Origin: JANQMY01 sp965228775
GTDB lineage: Bacteria > Pseudomonadota > Alphaproteobacteria > JANQMY01
Length of the DNA stretch: 64,000 bases
Assembly (NCBI GenBank): GCA_965228775.1
Contig: OZ245840.1
Location: 682,001 to 746,000 of the forward strand
Reading direction: 5' to 3'
Shown: positions 1 to 6,433 of the stretch, one piece after another
Layout: every line of letters begins with the position of its first letter
Position numbering within the stretch: the first letter of the stretch is position 1
The notes under the pieces: generated by a model
Told to the model about the DNA's origin: nothing
Database searches by the model: none
The model's input: the letters and a program-made list of their open reading frames with translations, nothing else
Made by a program: the position numbers and the translations under genes

Positions 1-1157
1 TCGCCGTAGGTGCCACTGTCAAATCTTGCGCCAGCAATCTCCAAACGCATCAGATGAAGTGTAAGTGAAACAACATCATCCGAACCAAGATTCGCGTGCA
101 GCAATTGTTCAGGGTCATCTTGCCTCCGCTGCAAAATAGCAAGCGCTGTTTTGGCACCCAGATTTGAGAACTGTTTCCCATTAGCCGTCCAGGACAGTAA
201 CAAAGCGGCCGTGAGTAACATTACGTCTTCGTGCGCACCGCGAAGTACCAATAAGAATGCGTCTCGAACAGAAAACTCTGCAAAGTCTTGACGAAAAAGC
301 GCTTTCAGGTGAACTTTCGCTTCTGCCCAATCTAGATTCATTAAGGACGGAAGAATAAAGCGACGGGCTTCATTGTAATGTGGATCTTGGCCGAACTCAT
401 ATGAAATCGATATCGGCCAAAGAACTAAACAGTCTCTCAATCGCCGCGCGCCTATCTCATCCTCGTTCCAAACAGAGGTCGCGAGCATGTGCGCAGTGCT
501 TGTTAGATGATGCCATATAAACCTCCATGACAATTGATAAGTTTGCCAAGCTTTTTCATTGGAAACTCGATTTCCATCAGGCCAATCGAAATAGGGTTTT
601 GCAAAATTTGCCAACTGCTCCCAGCAACCAACTAGCCGTAGGATAGCTGCCTCATAGGCTTTTGCGTCAGCGGGCGTCGGAGTAATTCGACTGGCCGCTC
701 CAATTTCGCCAGCCGGACTCTCGCTAACAGTTCGTCTCCCTAGCCAACCTTGAAGAACGAAATGCAACGTCGGTGTTAAACTCACGATTTGTTGGAGTAC
801 GCCTGTAGATAGATCGCCTTGGTACTTCCGATTCATCAAATCGACCGAGATATACGTCAGCTGCCGCAAATACGACTCCTCAGTTGGAAGTGCAGATACC
901 CCGGCTTCAAAAAGACGGCGATATTCCCGCATCCAGTTTTGAACTAACGAGTAGTATCCTGCAGGCACCTCAGAGTAGCTAAACGCATTTCCGCTCTCAT
1001 CTTTGGCGGCCAAAGAATCAAAAAGAAACACCTGCTGGTCAATCAAAGCGTTGTACGCCTCCTCAAATGCTGAGTAGGAATGTTCTCGAATTCGGCCAAC
1101 GGTACTGTCCACTAAATCAGTTATTATGTCCGTAGACGTCGGATTTTGACTATCCAT
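1..1157 (-). CDS. Uncharacterised protein, C-terminus cut by window edge
   Basis: An open minus-strand frame runs from an ATG at 1157 to the left edge without a stop, about 385 codons, so the C-terminus is missing. It begins MDSQNPTSTD and is a soluble-looking, Trp- and Leu-rich, mostly helical sequence with no signal peptide or membrane segment. I do not recognise a family. Its ATG overlaps the stop of the upstream membrane-protein gene by 8 nt (1150-1157), so the two are probably translated as a coupled pair. Base composition is visibly more AT-rich than katG and the metabolic genes to the right, which suggests acquired DNA. The reading frame is certain from its length; the function is unknown. 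Confidence 0.8.
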   Translation of the reverse strand, partial: MDSQNPTSTDIITDLVDSTVGRIREHSYSAFEEAYNALIDQQVFLFDSLAAKDESGNAFSYSEVPAGYYSLVQNWMREYRRLFEAGVSALPTEESYLRQLTYISVDLMNRKYQGDLSTGVLQQIVSLTPTLHFVLQGWLGRRTVSESPAGEIGAASRITPTPADAKAYEAAILRLVGCWEQLANFAKPYFDWPDGNRVSNEKAWQTYQLSWRFIWHHLTSTAHMLATSVWNEDEIGARRLRDCLVLWPISISYEFGQDPHYNEARRFILPSLMNLDWAEAKVHLKALFRQDFAEFSVRDAFLLVLRGAHEDVMLLTAALLLSWTANGKQFSNLGAKTALAILQRRQDDPEQLLHANLGSDDVVSLTLHLMRLEIAGARFDSGTYG

Positions 1158-2256
1158 CGCGTAGTTTCCTGAACTGAAAAGCAATGCGAAATAAGTTGCG
1201 TTCAATTCGATTAAGAGGGACCCCGCCGATTCGCTCACACAAGACGACATCGCCCGAATAAACTCTATCTAGTTGTGCAGGCAGAGAAACTCTAACGTCA
1301 TCTTGACCGAAGTGTTTTTCATTAAGCTGGCTCTTTTGCGAGCGAGCAACCCAACGTCCAATCGCGAATGCCAACAACCGCAGTCGGACATCTTCAAGTC
1401 GGTAGTTTGATTTCAATCGAATAGTTAAAGCAGTAGTTGAACGTCCCCCAATGGAATATCCGATTATTGAGTATTGCTGGGACTCGTCCCATCCGTTTTG
1501 TTTGCAAACTCGATCATCAGCCAGAGAAAAAATCTGGTGTCGTAGTTGCTTTCTCAATTCTTGACGCAGTATTTCTGTCGCCACCCATTTTTTCCGTAAC
1601 GCTTGCCTTTTTGTGGGCTCTACAAACGAAAACGTTGTCAATGCCAAATGGGAGAACATAAAGAAATTCACCACAAGCCAGATTACATGGAGCCAAAGCA
1701 GACCAAATCTCGAAACATGCCCCGTCATTTCTTCCACACCAAAGAAAAAGAAATGAATTGGCCATATGAACTGAATCGAAAGAACGATAAGCAGGGCGAA
1801 ACTACTGGAGAAGAGAGAAAACGCTAACGTTTCATTGTAAAAAAGCCTTATGTCGGCGCGAGAACTACCCTGCTGTGAAAGCAAGATGACAAGAGCGATC
1901 GCAATTGACATCGCTGCCAATACTCCAACTTGGCCGTTCAAAAGATAACTTGACACAGATAAGACAAAATCATCAGTACCCGTGGCATCGGGTATGACAC
2001 GTTTCATACATGAGTAAAGCTTAGTCAGATTAGTACTGAGATAAGCTTCGCCACCGACCAAAAGTGAGCAAATGAATAAATACGAGACCAGTAGGCGACC
2101 GACGCGCCATTGACTTATGACCTGTCTCAGCATTCTGGATAGCGTTGTTCGTTGAAATCTTTTTACAGAAACATTCTCTCGAAAATGGTCGCGCAAGTGT
2201 TGAGCAACTTCTCGATTGATGCTTCCCGTGATGTTATTATTCGACCAAGCCGCCAT
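1150..2256 (-). CDS. Uncharacterised four-helix membrane protein
   Basis: 368 residues. A basic N-terminal cytoplasmic segment (about residues 1-52) is followed by about four hydrophobic helices (roughly 53-75, 108-130, 140-172 and 185-210). A soluble C-terminal half of about 150 residues follows, rich in Arg, Leu and Gln. No family is recognised. It overlaps the next minus-strand gene by 8 nt, so membrane anchor and soluble partner are likely made together. The AT-rich codon use differs from the flanking core genes. A membrane protein coupled to a large soluble protein in accessory DNA is a common layout for defence or toxin-like modules, but nothing in the sequence proves that role. Confidence 0.8.
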   Translation of the reverse strand: MAAWSNNNITGSINREVAQHLRDHFRENVSVKRFQRTTLSRMLRQVISQWRVGRLLVSYLFICSLLVGGEAYLSTNLTKLYSCMKRVIPDATGTDDFVLSVSSYLLNGQVGVLAAMSIAIALVILLSQQGSSRADIRLFYNETLAFSLFSSSFALLIVLSIQFIWPIHFFFFGVEEMTGHVSRFGLLWLHVIWLVVNFFMFSHLALTTFSFVEPTKRQALRKKWVATEILRQELRKQLRHQIFSLADDRVCKQNGWDESQQYSIIGYSIGGRSTTALTIRLKSNYRLEDVRLRLLAFAIGRWVARSQKSQLNEKHFGQDDVRVSLPAQLDRVYSGDVVLCERIGGVPLNRIERNLFRIAFQFRKLRDG

Positions 2257-2379
2257 TCCCTAGCCTTCATATAACCCGACGACTTTTCACAGACTGTCGC
2301 GACAGAGTGACAACAACCTAAGCGTATACGATTCGAAAGCTACACTCTAACTGAGGCCCCTAACCCTTTTTTTATAAGT

Positions 2380-2411
2380 GAAGCGCGCCGGGGGAACCCC
2401 CAGCGCGCTTC
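2380..2411. other. Strong hairpin downstream of katG
   Basis: A near-perfect inverted repeat: a 9-bp stem GAAGCGCGC/GCGCGCTTC, one mismatch, then GGGGG/CCCCC around a two-base centre. It lies past the katG stop in the katG reading direction, but no T-run follows it on the minus strand, so it is not a standard intrinsic terminator. It may act as a transcript end or belong to the adjacent palindromic repeat. The rest of 2257-2518 holds no convincing gene. Confidence 0.6.
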
Positions 2412-2424
2412 CTGCGGCATGGAT

Positions 2425-2504
2425 AGAACGTGACCGGAAAGAAACGTTCTCCTAGTTGACGCGTTTCCGGACGGCAAACCGGCAACCACTTTGCCTGGAA
2501 ACGC
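2425..2504. repeat. Two-hairpin palindromic repeat, copy 1
   Basis: A first hairpin (AGAACGT at 2425-2431 with ACGTTCT at 2444-2450) is followed by a larger one: GCGTTTCC (2461-2468) with GGAAACGC (2497-2504), and inside it GGCAAA (2473-2478) with TTTGCC (2490-2495). A second copy lies at 19670-19778. The outer arms are identical in both copies, while the inner arms differ yet still pair. It sits just beyond the katG stop codon. Confidence 0.75.
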
Positions 2505-2518
2505 TTTGCTTCTTTGAA

Positions 2519-4714
2519 CTAGACAAGGTCGAAACGGTCGAGGTTCATGACCTTGTCCCATGCCGCAATAAAGTCTTGCACGAAGACGGCTTTGGCATCG
2601 TCGCAGGCATAGACTTCCGCAAGCGCCCGAAGCTCGGAATTCGATCCGAAGATCAAATCCACCCGCGTGCCGGTCCACCGCAATTCACCGGTGGCGCGGT
2701 CGCGGCCTTCGAACACATCATCGGATTCCGATGCCGCCTTCCAGGTCACGCCCATGTCCAGAAGGTTGACGAAGAAATCGTTCGTCAGGGTTTCGGGCCG
2801 GTCGGTGAAGACACCATGGGGGCTGTGCCCCGTATTGGCGCCCAGCACCCGCAAGCCGCCCACCAGCACGGTCATTTCCGGCGCCGTGAGGGTGAGCAAT
2901 TGGGCTTTGTCCACCAGCAGCTCTTCGGCGGACACCGCGAAGGCAGCCTTCTGATAGTTGCGGAAGCCATCGGCCGCCGGTTCCAGCACGGCGAAGCTTG
3001 CTTCATCGGTCTGGCCGTCCGTGGCATCGGTGCGGCCGGGGGTGAACGGCACGGTCACGTCGTGGCCTGCCTGTTTCGCCGCATGTTCGACGGCCGCGGC
3101 CCCGCCCAGCACGATGAGGTCCGCCAGCGAGATCGCTTTACCGCCCGGCTGGGCGCCGTTGAACGCCGCCTGGATTTTTTCCAGCGTACCGGTCACTTTG
3201 GCGAGATCGTCCGGATTGTTGGCTTGCCAATCCTTCTGAGGGGCCAAGCGCACCCGCGCGCCATTGGCACCGCCGCGCTTGTCGGATCCGCGGAAGGTGG
3301 ACGCCGACGCCCACGCCGCGGAGACCAGTTGGGACACGGACAATCCGGAGCCGATGATCTTTGCTTTCAGATCCGCGATGTCGGCGGCATTCACCAATTG
3401 GTGCGCAACGGCGGGCACTGGGTCTTGCCAGATCAATTCTTCCGGCGGTACCTCTGCCCCCAGATAGCGGGCGCGCGGCCCCATATCCCGGTGGGTGAGC
3501 TTGAACCAAGCCCGGGCGAAGGCATCGGCGAACTGGTCCGGATTCTCATGGAAGCGGCGCGAGATCGCCTCGTACGCCGGGTCCATGCGCATGGCCATAT
3601 CCGCCGTGGTCATGATGGGGGCGTGGCGCTTGGCCGGGTCGTGCGCGTCGGGCACGGCATCGGACGCCGCGCCGCCCTTGGGCTGCCATTGATGGGCACC
3701 GGCGGGGCTTTTCACCAATTCCCATTCATAGCCGAACAGGTTTTCGAAGTAATTGTTGTCCCACTGGACGGGGTTCGTGGTCCACGCCCCTTCGATGCCG
3801 CTGGTGATGGTGTCGACGCCCTTGCCGGAGCCGAAGCTATTTTTCCAGCCCAGGCCCTGTTCTTCAATGGTGGCACCTTCCGGCTCCGGGCCCACCAAAG
3901 CGGCATCGCCCGCACCGTGGCATTTGCCAAAGGTGTGGCCGCCCGCCACCAGGGCGACGGTTTCTTCATCGTCCATAGCCATGCGGCCGAAGGTTTCGCG
4001 GATGTCGCGGCCCGAGGCCACCGGATCCGGATTGCCGTTGGGACCTTCCGGGTTCACATAGATGAGGCCCATTTGCACCGCACCCAGAGGATTCTCCAAT
4101 TCGCGGTCGCCGGTGTAGCGCTCATCGCCCAGCCAGTCGGCTTCGGCGCCCCAATAGATGTCTTCTTCAGGTTGCCAAATGTCTTCGCGGCCACCGGCAA
4201 AGCCGAACGTCTTGAGGCCCATGGATTCAATGGCGCAATTGCCCGCCAGAATCAGCAAATCGGCCCAAGAGATCTTGCGGCCATATTTCTGCTTGATCGG
4301 CCAAAGCAGCATGCGCGCCTTATCCAGATTGGCATTGTCGGGCCAGCTGTTGAGGGGAGCGAAGCGCTGATTGCCCGTGCCCGCGCCGCCGCGCCCATCG
4401 CTGATGCGGTAGGTGCCGGCCGCGTGCCAGGCCATGCGCACGAAAAGCGGACCGTAATGACCGTAATCCGCGGGCCACCAGTCTTGCGAGGTGGTCATCA
4501 GGTCAATGATGTCTTTCTTGACCGCGCCGAGATCGAGGGACTTGAACTCTTCCGCATAATCGAAATCCGGGTCCATGGGGTCGGACAGGGATGAATGCTG
4601 GCGCAGAATGTTCAGCTTCAGCTGGTTGGGCCACCAATCCTTGTTGCCGGTGCCACCGCCCGCGCTGTTCTTCCTGACACCGCCGGAAAAGGGACATTTG
4701 CTCTCGCTTTGCAT
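2519..4714 (-). CDS. katG: Catalase-peroxidase KatG
   Basis: A bifunctional haem enzyme that breaks down hydrogen peroxide and also acts as a broad peroxidase. The protein is 731 residues from the ATG at 4714, chosen because AGGAGG lies six bases upstream; the usual length is about 720-740. The distal haem site VRMAWHAAGTYR gives Arg93, Trp96 and His97, and the proximal His is in GGHTFGKCHGA. Both the N-terminal active peroxidase domain and the C-terminal duplicated domain are present. The Tyr of LIYVNPEGPNG is the expected member of the Met-Tyr-Trp adduct that gives catalase activity. The gene stands alone; no OxyR-type regulator is next to it. Confidence 0.97.
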   Translation of the reverse strand: MQSESKCPFSGGVRKNSAGGGTGNKDWWPNQLKLNILRQHSSLSDPMDPDFDYAEEFKSLDLGAVKKDIIDLMTTSQDWWPADYGHYGPLFVRMAWHAAGTYRISDGRGGAGTGNQRFAPLNSWPDNANLDKARMLLWPIKQKYGRKISWADLLILAGNCAIESMGLKTFGFAGGREDIWQPEEDIYWGAEADWLGDERYTGDRELENPLGAVQMGLIYVNPEGPNGNPDPVASGRDIRETFGRMAMDDEETVALVAGGHTFGKCHGAGDAALVGPEPEGATIEEQGLGWKNSFGSGKGVDTITSGIEGAWTTNPVQWDNNYFENLFGYEWELVKSPAGAHQWQPKGGAASDAVPDAHDPAKRHAPIMTTADMAMRMDPAYEAISRRFHENPDQFADAFARAWFKLTHRDMGPRARYLGAEVPPEELIWQDPVPAVAHQLVNAADIADLKAKIIGSGLSVSQLVSAAWASASTFRGSDKRGGANGARVRLAPQKDWQANNPDDLAKVTGTLEKIQAAFNGAQPGGKAISLADLIVLGGAAAVEHAAKQAGHDVTVPFTPGRTDATDGQTDEASFAVLEPAADGFRNYQKAAFAVSAEELLVDKAQLLTLTAPEMTVLVGGLRVLGANTGHSPHGVFTDRPETLTNDFFVNLLDMGVTWKAASESDDVFEGRDRATGELRWTGTRVDLIFGSNSELRALAEVYACDDAKAVFVQDFIAAWDKVMNLDRFDLV

Positions 4715-4883
4715 GATTCCTCCTAAAGTCATTTGCTTCGGAACTTTTCGCTTGAGTGTAAGGTAGGGCGTGGGGCCCCTCTCCTTCCAATCGATTTTTT
4801 CAACCCAAGCTATAGACCGGCTCTATGACCGTTTTTGGAGGGGATTTTCGGGGAAGCGTTTTGGAGGGCGCAAAGCGTGATTT

Positions 4884-4915
4884 TGGGCACCGGCTAAGTC
4901 ATTAACCGGTGCCCA
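4884..4915. other. Perfect hairpin in the katG-FAS1 gap
   Basis: In the 4733-5026 gap, a 10-bp perfect stem (TGGGCACCGG with CCGGTGCCCA) encloses a 12-base loop. A second, weaker hairpin (CAGACCA/TGGTCTG, 5000-5017) lies right after the FAS1-protein stop. Neither has a T-run on the minus strand, so termination of the FAS1 transcript by these is only possible. The katG promoter must lie in the rest of this gap, but I see no confident -35/-10 pair. Confidence 0.5.
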
Positions 4916-5026
4916 TGTGCCGCCCGGCGCTTTTTATTGAAGGGGGGAGGAAAAGCGCCCAGCTTTGCCTCGCAAGGGGAAACTGCGAGAATTCCTATTC
5001 AGACCACGAATGGTCTGCTGCGTGTT

Positions 5027-5524
5027 TTAGTTGCCTTCGGGCGGCAGGATGACTGAATCAATCACGTGAATCACACCATTTGATGCCATCACATCGGCGG
5101 AAATTACGTTCGCACCGTTCACGGTCACACCACTTGTTCCATCGATCGCCACTGTGGCGCCTTGAAGGGTCGCAACATCCATGGTTTTACCGGCAAGGTC
5201 CGCAGACGGAACACTGCCTGAAACCACATGATAAGTGAGAATGGCGGTCAACTGGTCTTTGTTTTCCGGCTTCAACAGGTTTTCAACCGTGCCTTCCGGC
5301 AATTTAGCGAACGCTTCATCCGTCGGTGCAAACACGGTGAAAGGCCCTTCGCCTTTCAGAGCATCAATCAAATCAGCAGCGGTCAGGGCAGCGGCAAGCG
5401 TGTTAAATTGGCCTGCGCCGACGGCGGTATCGATAATGTCTTTCTGCGCCGCCTTGTGATCACCGGCGAACGCGCTGGTGGCGAAGAAGACAGCGAAAAG
5501 CGTAACCGTAATTTTTTTGAACAT
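5027..5524 (-). CDS. Secreted FAS1 (fasciclin) domain protein
   Basis: 165 residues from the ATG at 5524, chosen because it opens directly into a signal peptide (MFKKITVTLFAVFFATSAFA) with cleavage expected before GDHK. The mature part is a single FAS1 domain: it contains the FTVFAPTDEAFAKLP motif, the central YHVVSG segment, and the closing NGVIHVIDSVILPP. FAS1 proteins are extracytoplasmic adhesion or surface-associated proteins; small single-domain versions like this are common in proteobacteria, with unclear roles. It is a monocistronic gene between katG and a divergent exported-protein gene. An in-frame ATG at 5569 would put 15 residues ahead of the signal peptide and is less likely. Confidence 0.92.
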   Translation of the reverse strand: MFKKITVTLFAVFFATSAFAGDHKAAQKDIIDTAVGAGQFNTLAAALTAADLIDALKGEGPFTVFAPTDEAFAKLPEGTVENLLKPENKDQLTAILTYHVVSGSVPSADLAGKTMDVATLQGATVAIDGTSGVTVNGANVISADVMASNGVIHVIDSVILPPEGN

Positions 5525-5908
5525 GTAATATCCATTCGTTTGGCATTGGGGGGATGGAAATACTTGCAATTACGTACTGCTCTTCAAGCTGGATCAAAAA
5601 TCCGCGAAGAAAATGCCGGTTTTGTACTTAAAACATCTTCGCGGCGAATAAGTGTTCGCGGTATCCGACCACTGCTTGTACGATAACGCGGTCCGCCTCA
5701 ATCGGCCCCGAGGCCGGATGTCTGCAGACGCATTGCAAAACTTTTTGTGAAAGAGGTTGACTGCGAAGCGAATAAAACCGCGCGCCCGCGTGTTAAGGTA
5801 CGGACATTGACCCGCGCGCCGGAGAGCTTCCGCCCGCGCGCTTTGTCCGTTGTAACGTGCGTATTTTCATCCCTAAACCTCCGAAACGGTCGAAGAAGGA
5901 AAGACAAA
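5525..5908. other. Divergent intergenic region
   Basis: About 380 bp between the divergent starts of the FAS1 gene and the small exported protein. It should hold two promoters. It is rich in CGCG runs around 5780-5850 and has short imperfect palindromes near 5700-5715, but I see no convincing gene, RNA or operator. Confidence 0.5.
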
Positions 5909-6334
5909 ATGAAAACGGCAGGATTGAAAATGGCGGCACTGGCCGCCTTGTTGATGGCGGCTCCCGCATCGGCCGAAGAAAGCTATTCGAAGAAAGGCGT
6001 CACGCAAGAAGGCGGTGCACTGCCCGCGAAACTCTCCGGATACGAATTGACCGGCGATGTGAAGCGCTGCTTCCGCAGCACGAATATCAAGAGCTCGCGC
6101 CCATTGGACGATTTTCACATTCTGTTCAAGCTGCGCAATGGCGACGAATATCTCAACCGGCTGAACCACCGTTGCTCGGGCCTGAAGATAGAAGGCGCAT
6201 ACAAATACACCACCGGCATCGCTCAGCTCTGCCATTTGGAGATCATCACGGTGATCAGCACGTCTACTGGCACGCCGCGCGGCAGCTGTGGCCTTGGCCG
6301 TTTTGAGAAGATCCAAAAGGTGGCGTCTAAATGA
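5909..6334 (+). CDS. Small exported protein, DUF6491-like
   Basis: 141 residues from the ATG at 5909, preceded by AAGGA at eight bases. A signal peptide of about 23 residues (MKTAGLKMAALAALLMAAPASA) is followed by a periplasmic domain with four cysteines (in KRCFRS, NHRCSGL, AQLCHLE and GSCGLGRF), suggesting two disulfides. The Cys spacing, the central DDFHILFKLRNGDEYLNRL segment and the closing CGLGRF pattern resemble what I remember of the DUF6491 family of alphaproteobacterial exported proteins; the molecular role is unknown. The gene is convergent with the WD40 gene, with a 25-bp inverted repeat in between. Confidence 0.8.
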   Translation: MKTAGLKMAALAALLMAAPASAEESYSKKGVTQEGGALPAKLSGYELTGDVKRCFRSTNIKSSRPLDDFHILFKLRNGDEYLNRLNHRCSGLKIEGAYKYTTGIAQLCHLEIITVISTSTGTPRGSCGLGRFEKIQKVASK

Positions 6335-6347
6335 CGTGACCTAGCCC

Positions 6348-6413
6348 GCCCACTCCCCCGTCCCAACCACCCGTACAGGATACCCTAGGGGTGGTTGGGA
6401 CGGGGGAGTGGGC
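6348..6413. repeat. 25-bp perfect inverted repeat between convergent genes
   Basis: The arms 6348-6372 and 6389-6413 are exact reverse complements (25 bp) around a 16-base loop. The arms are pyrimidine/purine strand-biased (runs such as ACTCCCCCGTCCC). It lies between the stops of two convergent genes and could end both transcripts, though neither side shows a T-run. The length and perfection exceed a usual terminator stem. Confidence 0.8.
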
Positions 6414-6433
6414 AGGACAAGCACTACAACTTA

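Noticed and set aside
2380..2411. Hairpin as an intrinsic terminator of katG
   Set aside because: No T-run follows on the minus strand; the T-rich stretch at about 2366-2374 is on the plus strand, on the wrong side. Kept only as a hairpin.
2456..4594. A 712-codon open plus-strand frame
   Set aside because: It lies antisense to katG, whose conserved active-site motifs prove the minus frame. The plus frame has biased composition, no family match and no ribosome site.
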